64,000 nucleotides of DNA from Anaerolineae bacterium (lineage in GTDB: Bacteria; Chloroflexota; Anaerolineae; Caldilineales; Caldilineaceae): positions 62,001 through 126,000 of the forward strand of contig JAUIHI010000002.1 in NCBI GenBank assembly GCA_030432295.1, given 5' to 3'. Every line of letters starts with the position of its first letter. The first letter of the stretch is position 1. The notes beneath the pieces were generated by a model that was not told where the DNA came from, did not search any database, and was given only the letters and a program-made list of their open reading frames with translations. Position numbers and translations under genes: made by a program. This document shows, one piece after another, positions 18,025 through 25,796 of this stretch.

Positions 18025-19161
18025 ATGACACAGATGGTAGGGGTGGCCACGGATAAAATCGTAAATCCTGCGGCGGATGGCTACCGGATGCCCGCCGAGT
18101 GGGAGGCGCACAGCCGCACGTGGATGCTCTGGCCCTTCCGGCCCGATGTGTGGCGGGAGCAGGCTAGGCCCGCGCAGGCTGCCTTTGCTGCGGTCGCCGC
18201 AGCCATCGCCCGCTTCGAGCCGGTGACAGTTGGCGTTCTTCCCCGTCTGGCAAAAGAGACCCGCGCTGTATTGCCGCCGGAGGTCGAAGTCTTTCCGGTA
18301 GAGTATAACGACGCCTGGGTGCGGGACAGCGGCCCAACTTTTCTGGTGAATAGCTCTTCGCCGGGGCTTCGACACGCTCAACCGACCAGCGAAGGGCGTC
18401 TGGCCGGGGTAGACTGGCGCTTCAACGCCTGGGGCGGCCACTACGCAGATTTTGCTGCGGACGACGCGCTGCCCCAGACGATTTTGCAGAGGGCCGACGC
18501 AAAACCCTATCGGGCGGATCTGATAATGGAAGGCGGCGCGCTGCATACCGACGGCGAGGGAACGCTGCTGGTAGTCGAGGAGTGTCTGCTCCATCCCAGC
18601 CGCAACCCCCATCTGAGCAAAGCCGAAATCGAAGAGCGATTGAAGCGCTACCTGAATGTGCAGACGGTGCTCTGGCTGCCCTATGGCGTGGAAAAGGACG
18701 AGACCGCAGGCCACGTGGACAATCTGGCGTGTTTTGTGCGGCCCGGCGTCGTCGCCCTCACCTGGACCGACGACGAGCGCGATCCCCAATACGCCCGCTC
18801 CCTGGCCTCGGAGCAGATGCTTCTCGCCAGCCGGGATGCCGCGGGGCGACGGCTGGAAGTCCACCGCATCCACCAGCCCGGCCCGCTGTATATAACCGAC
18901 GCGGAAGCGGCCACCATTCAGCCCGCAGATGGCAGCCGTCCCCGGCCCGGCGGCGACCGACTGGCTGCCTCCTACATCAACCACTACATTGTCAACCGCG
19001 GGGTGATCGTCCCCGTCTTCAACGACCCCCAAGACGCGCCTGCGCTGGCAAAGCTGGCCGCACTCTACCCGGAGCGGGAGATCGTCCCCGTGCCCGGCCG
19101 GGAGATTCTGCTGGGCGGGGGGAATGTGCATTGTATCACCCAGCAACAGCCGCGAGTTTGA
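18025..19161 (+). CDS. aguA: Agmatine deiminase (porphyromonas-type peptidyl-arginine deiminase family)
   Basis: 378 residues. Family motifs are MPAEWEAHSRTWMLWP, NDAWVRDSGPTF, the Glu/His segment EGGALHTDGEGT, DETAGHVDNL and the C-terminal catalytic Cys in LLGGGNVHCITQQ. It converts agmatine to N-carbamoylputrescine, which AguB then hydrolyses. The start at 18025 follows AAAGGAC. A later Met (MPAEW) is also possible because the first 20 residues may come from a dispersed repeat. Residues about 109-127 (SSPGLRHAQPTSEG) look like an in-frame repeat-derived insertion. Confidence 0.93.
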   Translation: MTQMVGVATDKIVNPAADGYRMPAEWEAHSRTWMLWPFRPDVWREQARPAQAAFAAVAAAIARFEPVTVGVLPRLAKETRAVLPPEVEVFPVEYNDAWVRDSGPTFLVNSSSPGLRHAQPTSEGRLAGVDWRFNAWGGHYADFAADDALPQTILQRADAKPYRADLIMEGGALHTDGEGTLLVVEECLLHPSRNPHLSKAEIEERLKRYLNVQTVLWLPYGVEKDETAGHVDNLACFVRPGVVALTWTDDERDPQYARSLASEQMLLASRDAAGRRLEVHRIHQPGPLYITDAEAATIQPADGSRPRPGGDRLAASYINHYIVNRGVIVPVFNDPQDAPALAKLAALYPEREIVPVPGREILLGGGNVHCITQQQPRV

Positions 19162-19313
19162 CGGCGGACGGCAGACGGCAGAGGAACGTAGGGTGTAATG
19201 AATCGGCTTTTGCCATTTGTCCCACGCCAGAATAGTCTGCTCTGCACCCAATCACCACTACCAGCGGTCTGCGGTCCGCCGTCCGCCGTCTACAACCAGG
19301 AGAACCCAAACCC

Positions 19314-20405
19314 ATGCAGAAAAAACTTCGCCTTCTCGAACTCTCCGGCAGCCCCTACGCGATGGGCTATGCCCACGGACTGGTCTACCGGGACGACATC
19401 CGCCGCTATACCCTGGACCGGGTGGCGCTGGCGGGCAGTCCCGGCTGGACCGGTGGCCTGGGGATGGACAGGGCCGGGGTGATGGCGCTGGCCGAGGCGT
19501 GTGTGGCTGAGCACGAAGCCTACGCGCCGGATCTGATGGAAGAGGTGCGGGGGACTGCCGACGCCACCGGACTGAGTGTGGCCGAATTGGTGATTACGAA
19601 TGGCTTCACCGACTTTATTGATCTGGTCTACGCCGAGGCCCGACAGCGGGAAGCCACACCCCAGGCAGCGGACGATTGCACAGCCTTTATCGTGCCCAAC
19701 AGTCGCAGCGCCGACGGCCACGGCTTCTTCGGCCAGACCTGGGATATGCACGACGACTCGACGGAGTTTGTGATTCTGATGCGGGGCAAACCGGACGACG
19801 GGCCGGGCTATCTGGCCTTTTCCATCACCGGCTGCGTGGGGATGATCGGGATGAACGACGCGGGCATCGCCATCGGCATCAACAATCTGCTGGGCGGGGA
19901 CGGACAGGTGGGGGTGACCTGGCCCTTCGTCGTACGCAAGGCGTTGCAGCAGACCGACATCAACGCGGCCTTGGCCTGCATCACCGAAGCCAAACTTTCC
20001 GGCGCGCACAACTATCTGCTCTTTGATGGGAAGGGCAACGGCTACAATGTGGAGGCGATGTCCACCCACTGCGCGGTCACCCCTTTGAACGGCGAGCCAC
20101 TGCTCCACACCAACCACTGCCTACTGCCGGAAGCCATTGCCCGCTCCCGCCCGCGCACGGCTGCGTCCCAGGCGGCCAGCGAGGCCCGGCTGGCCGAAGC
20201 CCAGGCCTATCTGAGCGACGGCGCTGTGTCCGCCGACGACCTGATGGAACTGACCCGGCGCAGTCCGGTCTGCGTGCGCTCGGTGCCCCCCCTGCACATC
20301 GAAAGCTGTGGCGCGGCCATTATGCGTCCCGCCACCGGTGACTTTTGGGCCGTCTGGGGTCCGCCCGCGGATGGGGAATACGAACACTTTCAGATCGGGC
20401 GTTAG
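19314..20405 (+). CDS. C45-family autoproteolytic acyltransferase/hydrolase
   Basis: 363 residues. The segment ADDCTAFIV carries the candidate N-terminal nucleophile Cys122 of the isopenicillin-N acyltransferase-like (peptidase C45) family, which self-cleaves before that Cys. The N-terminus (ELSGSPYAMGYAHG) and the later GQTWDMH and GMNDAGIAIGINNL segments also match the family. Acyl-amide hydrolysis or transfer is expected. Its place between agmatine deiminase and a GNAT suggests an acyl-polyamine or related substrate (inference). RBS AGGAGAA precedes the ATG. Confidence 0.87.
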   Translation: MQKKLRLLELSGSPYAMGYAHGLVYRDDIRRYTLDRVALAGSPGWTGGLGMDRAGVMALAEACVAEHEAYAPDLMEEVRGTADATGLSVAELVITNGFTDFIDLVYAEARQREATPQAADDCTAFIVPNSRSADGHGFFGQTWDMHDDSTEFVILMRGKPDDGPGYLAFSITGCVGMIGMNDAGIAIGINNLLGGDGQVGVTWPFVVRKALQQTDINAALACITEAKLSGAHNYLLFDGKGNGYNVEAMSTHCAVTPLNGEPLLHTNHCLLPEAIARSRPRTAASQAASEARLAEAQAYLSDGAVSADDLMELTRRSPVCVRSVPPLHIESCGAAIMRPATGDFWAVWGPPADGEYEHFQIGR

Positions 20406-20437
20406 CGATTTAACCACAAAGGCACGAAGAATTAGGA

Positions 20438-20608
20438 CTAGCGCCGGTTGAGTAGGAGTCGCTTCAGAAAGCGGGTGCTTTTTCCCGCCGTATCGAAACC
20501 AAGCGGGTCGGCTGCACAACTTGCGTACCCGTTCGCTTGATTTCGATACGCCTCGAAGACGCAGAATCCTTCGGATTCTGACGGCTACTCAATCAGCGTT
20601 CACTGGTC
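20438..20608. repeat. Family-A dispersed element, copy 4
   Basis: ACTAGCGCCGGTTGAGTAGG at the left and CTACTCAATCAGCG at the right are near-complementary. The inner blocks (CCGTATCGAAACCAAGCGGG, ATTTCGATACGCCTCG) and the ATCCTTCGGATTCTG hairpin match copies 1 and 5. It ends just before the leader of the next GNAT gene. Confidence 0.85.
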
Positions 20609-20635
20609 CACATTTGCTGAACCGGAGAGATTCCT

Positions 20636-21262
20636 ATGACCGTTTCTATTGTCACTGTCCGCCCGGAACACGCGGCCGGGCTGGAAGAGTTGCAGCGTAT
20701 CTGCTTCCCCACCCTGGGCGAACAGGAACTGATGAGCGCCGCCCACTTTCTGCGCCATTGGGAACTCTACCCGGAAGGGGAATTTGTGGCGCTGGCGGAG
20801 GGGAAGATTGTCGGGCTTGGCTCCGGCTTTCTGCTGGATTTTCACTTCGTCGACCCCGGCCACACTTTCAACGAAATTATCGATGGCGGCTGGTACAGCC
20901 ACCACAACCCGCACGGCGAATGGTACTACGGCACGGACATCAGCGTCCACCCGGACTACCGGGGGCTGGGGATAGGCAAACAACTCTACCAGGCGCGCAA
21001 AGAACTGGTGGTGCGCACCAACCGGCGGGGGATTGTGGCCGGGGGGGTGCTGCCGGACTACCCCCCGCAGCGGGCGCGGATGAGCGTCCACGAATATGTG
21101 GAAAAGGTTGTGGCTGGGGAGTTGTGGGACAGCACCCTCAGTTTTCAGTTGAAAAATGGATTTGTGGTGCGGGGAATGTTGGAGAATTATATCGAAGACA
21201 GCGCGTCGGATAACTGGGCGACGCTGATTGTGTGGGAGAATCCGGAGTATCGGGGGGAATGA
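20636..21262 (+). CDS. GNAT-family N-acetyltransferase, paralogue of the 17101 gene
   Basis: 208 residues. The acetyl-CoA motif is in SVHPDYRGLGIGKQLYQARK. It shares HPHGEWYYGTDI, VAGGVLPDY and LIVWENPEY with the gene at 17101 and is probably an old duplicate. RBS CCGGAGAG precedes the ATG. Family-A elements flank it on both sides. Confidence 0.87.
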   Translation: MTVSIVTVRPEHAAGLEELQRICFPTLGEQELMSAAHFLRHWELYPEGEFVALAEGKIVGLGSGFLLDFHFVDPGHTFNEIIDGGWYSHHNPHGEWYYGTDISVHPDYRGLGIGKQLYQARKELVVRTNRRGIVAGGVLPDYPPQRARMSVHEYVEKVVAGELWDSTLSFQLKNGFVVRGMLENYIEDSASDNWATLIVWENPEYRGE

Positions 21263-21314
21263 AGAAATTTGGACGCTGATTTACGCAGATGAACGCGGAT
21301 TGGATCTGTGCAAG

Positions 21315-21472
21315 ACTAGCGCCGGTTGAGTAGGCTGGTGCTGTTTCCAGCCGTATCGAAACCAAGCGGGTAGAATCGAAATTGCTGGTCGACCCGTTCG
21401 CTTGATTTCGATACGCCTCGAAGACGCAGAATCCGTCAGATTCTGATGGCACTCAATCAGCGCTCACTAGTC
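21315..21472. repeat. Family-A dispersed element, copy 5
   Basis: ACTAGCGCCGGTTGAGTAGG at the left and CAATCAGCGCTCACTAGTC at the right, with the same inner complementary blocks as copies 1 and 4. The ends carry ACTAG/CTAGT, possibly a target duplication or terminal inverted repeat. Confidence 0.85.
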
Positions 21473-21574
21473 TGGTTGCTGATATTGCAGAAAACTTATT
21501 TTACGAAGTACTTATTGATGTGAATCCGGCTGTTTGCCGATTTGCCCTGGGCACTTTATGATTGTGTAGACACA

Positions 21575-21709
21575 TCACACAGCCAGCAACTCACGCACAG
21601 AATCCAACTCACTTTCCAGATAGTCGAAGCGAAAATAATCCTCGAAGGCTTCGGCTTCGTGAAAGCGTCCCTCTTCAATCGCACTCTCCAATTGCTCGAC
21701 CGTTTGCAT
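21575..21709 (-). CDS. Small acidic protein of unknown function
   Basis: A 44-residue frame starting MQTVEQLESAIEEGRF and ending ESELDSVRELLAV. It is rich in Glu/Asp with an amphipathic-helix pattern and no Cys. The composition is protein-like, unlike the alternative 79-residue frame on this strand. A CTGAGG lies just upstream of the ATG. It might be a tail of a decayed gene. No family recognised. Confidence 0.4.
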   Translation of the reverse strand: MQTVEQLESAIEEGRFHEAEAFEDYFRFDYLESELDSVRELLAV

Positions 21710-21806
21710 GCCTCAGCAGAGGACGCAGATAGCATCCGTGCGAATCTGTTGTACCCGTGTAAATCCGTGTCCTTCTTTTCAAAATATTGTTCCAAGGAGA
21801 ACCCGC

Positions 21807-23753
21807 ATGGCCCGTATCAGCACACTCGCCGACGTGGAAGCAATCGAAGCCGTCCCTTTGGCCGAACAGGGACTGGCCCCCAATACCTACGAGGCCATCC
21901 GCCGCACGGCCCAGCAATACCCGGACCAGGCTGCGCTGATCTTCTTTCTGCAGGCCAAAGCCTATGAGAAGGCGGTGACGTGGACCTATCAGACGCTGCT
22001 GGCGAAGTTGCACCAGACAGCCAACTTCTTCCACGAACTGGGCGTGGGACCCACCGATACGGTCAGTTACATTCTGCCCAACCTGCCCCAGACCTATCTG
22101 GCACTCTACGGCGGGGAGGCAGCGGGCATCGCCTGTCCCATCAACCCCCTGCTGGAAGCCGACACCCTGGCCGAGATTCTCAACGCGGCCGAGACGAAAG
22201 TGCTGGTCACAATCGGGCCTTTCCCCAAAACGGATGTGTGGGAGAAGGTGGCATCGGTGGTGGACCGGGTTCCCACCCTGCAAACGATTGTCCAGGTGGA
22301 CATCGCCAACTATCTGAGCGGCCCGCTGAAACTGCTGATCAAAGCCAGCCGGATGCTCAAAAAAGGGCCAGCCGTGCGGGCGAAAATTGTCGATTTTGAC
22401 AGCGCCATTGCCCGCCAGCCCAGCGACCGGCTGGTGAGCGGGCGGGTGATTGGGCCCCAGGAGATCGCCTCCTATTTCCACACCGGCGGCACAACTGGCA
22501 TCCCCAAACTGGCCCGCCACACACACTTCAACGAAGTCTTCGACGCCTGGGCCGCGGCAATCGTGGCGGTGGATTCCCAGCCCGGCGACCTCAACTATCT
22601 GGGGCTGCCTCTTTTCCACAACTACGGCGCCATCGCCATCGGCCTGGGCGCGTGGAGCGGCGGCTGCGGTGTCGTCATCGGCACACCCCAGGGCTTCCGG
22701 GGCGAAGGGGTCATCGACAATCTCTGGAAGATTCTGGACCACTACCGCTGCACAATTTTCAGCGGCGTGCCCACACTCTACAAAGCCCTGCTCAATGTGC
22801 CCGTGGGCGATGCGGACCTGAGCCGGGTGCAGTTGACCACCTCCGGCGCGGCCCCCCTGCCCGTGGAGCTGGCCCGCCAGTTCAGCGAGCAGACGGGCAT
22901 CCCCATTCTGGAAGGCTATGGGCTGACCGAAGGCACGTCGGTCGGTTCGGTCAATCCCCGCTATGGGGAGATTCGGCTGGGCGCGGTGGGGCTGCGCCTG
23001 GTCTATCAGCGCTGGGCTACGGCTGTTTTGGACGACACAACTTTCGTGCGTTTCTGCGAACCGGGCGAGGTGGGGGTGTTGCTGCTGAACGGGCCAAACG
23101 TCTTCGCTGGCTACCGGGACGATTTCCACAACCGGGGCGCGTTCGTGGAGATCGACGGGGAGCGCTGGCTCAACACCGGCGACCTGGGCCGACTGGACGC
23201 GGACGGCTATCTCTGGCTGACCGGGCGGCAGAAGGAGCTGATTATCCGGGGCGGCCACAACATCGACCCGCAAATGATCGAAGAGCCGCTGATGCGCCAC
23301 CCGGCGGTCGCGCTGACCGCAGCGGTAGGGCGACCCGACGCGCGGGTGGGCGAAGTGCCGGTAGTCTATGTGGAGTTGAAGCCGGGGATGAAAGCGACCA
23401 GCGACGAACTGCTGGCCTTTGCCCAGAAGGAGATCGGCGAGCGGGCCGCGCTGCCCAAAGAAGTGCGCATTCTGGACGCCATCCCCCTGACCGCGGTGGG
23501 TAAAGTCTACAAACCCGCGCTCTATCACGAGCAGGTGGAAGAGGTGCTGCGCGAGGAGGTCAAGAAAGTGGCTGGGGTCATCTCCCTGCACGTACAGGCC
23601 GATGTAGACAAACGGCTGGGCACAATAGCCCAGATCGAAGTGACGACCCGTTCTGGTGTCGATCCCAAAGAGATGGCGACTGCCCTGCGCGCGGCGCTGG
23701 CGGGCTATGCCGTCCACTGCCGGTTGACGGTGAACGGGGAGGCGATGGACTGA
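21807..23753 (+). CDS. Acyl-CoA synthetase (AMP-forming, ANL superfamily)
   Basis: 648 residues. The AMP-binding P-loop is HTGGTTGIPK. LEGYGLTEGTS, the adenylate-binding region with LNTGDLGRLDADGYLWLTGR, and the C-terminal lysine segment PLTAVGKVYKPAL follow in order, as in fatty-acyl and aryl-CoA ligases. The start at 21807 is chosen for AAGGAGA seven bases upstream. It sits at the edge of the RiPP region. It could activate carboxylic acids for general metabolism or, speculatively, supply acyl-CoA to the GNATs downstream. Confidence 0.92.
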   Translation: MARISTLADVEAIEAVPLAEQGLAPNTYEAIRRTAQQYPDQAALIFFLQAKAYEKAVTWTYQTLLAKLHQTANFFHELGVGPTDTVSYILPNLPQTYLALYGGEAAGIACPINPLLEADTLAEILNAAETKVLVTIGPFPKTDVWEKVASVVDRVPTLQTIVQVDIANYLSGPLKLLIKASRMLKKGPAVRAKIVDFDSAIARQPSDRLVSGRVIGPQEIASYFHTGGTTGIPKLARHTHFNEVFDAWAAAIVAVDSQPGDLNYLGLPLFHNYGAIAIGLGAWSGGCGVVIGTPQGFRGEGVIDNLWKILDHYRCTIFSGVPTLYKALLNVPVGDADLSRVQLTTSGAAPLPVELARQFSEQTGIPILEGYGLTEGTSVGSVNPRYGEIRLGAVGLRLVYQRWATAVLDDTTFVRFCEPGEVGVLLLNGPNVFAGYRDDFHNRGAFVEIDGERWLNTGDLGRLDADGYLWLTGRQKELIIRGGHNIDPQMIEEPLMRHPAVALTAAVGRPDARVGEVPVVYVELKPGMKATSDELLAFAQKEIGERAALPKEVRILDAIPLTAVGKVYKPALYHEQVEEVLREEVKKVAGVISLHVQADVDKRLGTIAQIEVTTRSGVDPKEMATALRAALAGYAVHCRLTVNGEAMD

Positions 23754-23803
23754 TAAGCCGAGCGCGGCTAAGGATTCGCGTCCGAATCACTCTCTGATTT
23801 CGC

Positions 23804-23856
23804 CCTTCCGGGAAGCGGCCAGCACGCCCTTAATGCTGTGGCCGCTTCCCGGAAGG
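23804..23856. repeat. Family-B palindrome between convergent genes
   Basis: CCTTCCGGGAAGCGGCCA and TGGCCGCTTCCCGGAAGG are perfect complements with a 17-base loop. It lies between the convergent acyl-CoA synthetase and the minus-strand regulator and could act as a bidirectional terminator. It lacks a T-tract. Confidence 0.8.
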
Positions 23857-23882
23857 CTGCCCAACTTATTTGGTCGCCGTTC

Positions 23883-25364
23883 CTAAAGGCCCTTCTGCCA
23901 GGGGTTGCCGTAGAGATAATTACCGATTGCGTCCGGGTCGTTGGAAAAGTAAAATTCGCGCAGATAATTGGTTATCTCGTCCGCTGTCAGATACCCATTC
24001 CGATTCACATCCAGACGGCGAAAGTTGCTGAAGGCGTCCATCTCCACTCCTATTGCTACCGTCCACGCCGCATATTCCTGGACGGAATAGAGGCCGTCCT
24101 GATCCCTGTCAAAAAGCTGAAAATGAACCTGTGCGCGTTCGCTGATGACGCGCAGTGTATCCCGTCTACCCTCTGCTGTCTCCTGAGCTATCGCCTTCAT
24201 CAACTGTCCCCAGAAGGCGAGCCACCCCTCCAGAAAAATGCTGTTACATTCACAGTCAGGCACCAAACCACCTTCAATTCTGCTGTGGCTTTGAAGACTC
24301 CGCCACTGCAACTGCAGATCGCCCAATACCTGTTGGTAGAGGACGGAATGGGGCGGCAGAGAACGGAAGACGGCCCCTTTGTCCAGGTATCGTTGAAAAT
24401 CCTGCCACTCAATCCTGCCATCCCGATTGCAGTCAGTAATCTGGAACAGATAGCGCAACTTTTCGCGCTGAAGGATGCCCATGACCGCGCTCCTGAGCAG
24501 TCCAGGCGGTTCGGACAACTCGGCGGGCGGGCAGGCAAGCCGGGGAAGGAAAGGGAGTGGGCCAGAGGCCGTTGGCGCGACAGGGGTTGGTGATGTGGGC
24601 AGGGATTGACCCGCGCGAATGTGTGCCCAGAGAGTTCCCAAATCATCCCAGGAGTGGACGTTCAATTCAGGTTTCAACTGCTCTGCATACGCATAGTACT
24701 GGCGCAGGGCCGCGTCGGGTTGGCCTGTATCCATATAGAGCAATATCAACTGCTGGTGCGCCACCTCGTGGAACGGGCTGACTGAGAGTATCTTTTTCCA
24801 GCTCACAATCGCGTCCAGGGGACGTTGACGCCTGGTTTCGATTTCGCCCGTCTGCGCCAACACACCGATCAGTTGATTCCGCAAAGAATCTTCCTCCAGC
24901 GTCTGCCACATTTCAAACTCAGGACAGTCGGACAGGCTGAACCCCATCATAAAATTGTCCTGGTAAAGAGCGATCGCCTCCTGCAAATATTGGACACACG
25001 CCCCACAAGTCTCGGCCACGGTGTGATCGTGGGTGGCGGATAACGCCAGCAGTTTCTGAAAATGGCCTATATCGCAGTAGAAATCGTTTTGGATATTGAG
25101 CGAAATCTCCAGACGGTTGGTATGTAGCCAGGGTTTCAGGCTGGATCGGCGCAGAACGTAGAGTGTGCGACGCAGATTGGCCAATGCGGAGTCGCGTGTA
25201 TAGCCGGGCCAGAAAAGGCTGGCCAGGGTTTCCCGGCCATGGCCTTTCCCCGTAACAGCCAGATACACCAACAATCCTATCGCTTTTTTTTGCTTCAACA
25301 GAACAGGTTGTCCATTGACCTCGATCTGGGGATAGCCGAAAAGACGGAGTCTGAACCGTTCCAA
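23883..25364 (-). CDS. BTAD/SARP regulator fused to a calerythrin-like EF-hand domain (copy 1)
   Basis: 493 residues from a TTG start (MERFRLRLFGYPQIEVNG). Residues 1-95 look like an OmpR/SARP-type DNA-binding domain (LASLFWPGYTRDSALANLRRTLYVLR), and about 100-250 like the BTAD helical domain. After a Pro-rich linker comes an EF-hand domain: DCNRDGRIEWQD, DRDQDGLYSVQE and DVNRNGYLTADE fit the DxDxDG..E loop. The tail FYFSNDPDAIGNYLYGNPW matches the end of calerythrin-type bacterial calcium proteins. The fusion implies a cytoplasmic calcium-responsive transcription activator (inference). It is divergent from the NHL gene at 25797. RBS GGGAG lies upstream of the TTG. Confidence 0.85.
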   Translation of the reverse strand: MERFRLRLFGYPQIEVNGQPVLLKQKKAIGLLVYLAVTGKGHGRETLASLFWPGYTRDSALANLRRTLYVLRRSSLKPWLHTNRLEISLNIQNDFYCDIGHFQKLLALSATHDHTVAETCGACVQYLQEAIALYQDNFMMGFSLSDCPEFEMWQTLEEDSLRNQLIGVLAQTGEIETRRQRPLDAIVSWKKILSVSPFHEVAHQQLILLYMDTGQPDAALRQYYAYAEQLKPELNVHSWDDLGTLWAHIRAGQSLPTSPTPVAPTASGPLPFLPRLACPPAELSEPPGLLRSAVMGILQREKLRYLFQITDCNRDGRIEWQDFQRYLDKGAVFRSLPPHSVLYQQVLGDLQLQWRSLQSHSRIEGGLVPDCECNSIFLEGWLAFWGQLMKAIAQETAEGRRDTLRVISERAQVHFQLFDRDQDGLYSVQEYAAWTVAIGVEMDAFSNFRRLDVNRNGYLTADEITNYLREFYFSNDPDAIGNYLYGNPWQKGL

Positions 25365-25796
25365 AATTTTTCTCCCTTTAATCCCAATTAACTGTATTTG
25401 TTAAGACGAGGGTGGAAAAAGCTGGACGCAGATAAACGCAAAGGAACGCGGATTCTTGCCACTGAATCAGCGCCCCATTTCCTTTCCAGTATCCTACTGA
25501 CCAATACACCACTCTCAATTATCCGATCAATTGCTTCGTCCTATTATATATGTCGTACATAGCCAGCGTCCAGTGTGATTGTTTACATCGGCCCTGCGGG
25601 GAGAAAAAAAGGACGAAGAAAGGACGATTAAAAAGGAAAAAACAACGTTGTGGGGACGCAAATGGGCTAAACTGGGGTGTCTCATTGCTCAGTATTTTCA
25701 ATCCTATGGGCCAGAACATCCCACGCCTCTCTTTCCAGGGCAGGCCTGTGGATGTCTCTCGTCCTGTGCCCACCATATGGCTTCCGCGGAGAAAAT
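25365..25796. other. Divergent regulatory region, SARP-EF copy 1 / NHL copy 1
   Basis: About 430 bases without a gene. It includes an AT-rich stretch at 25540-25555 (ATTATATATGTCG), suited to a promoter, and a purine-rich stretch. Within the latter, GGACGAA (25611-25617) and GGACGAT (25622-25628) form a 7-mer direct repeat at the 11-base period used by SARP operators. A 6/7 match in a region this size is expected by chance about once in two regions, so this candidate is weak alone. A dispersed piece (GGACGCAGATAAACGC) lies near 25431. Confidence 0.4.

Noticed and set aside
25677-25796. Upstream 40-residue extension of the first NHL protein
   Set aside because: It lacks a ribosome-binding site and would bury the signal segment; the ATG at 25797 has GGAG and gives a normal N-terminus.
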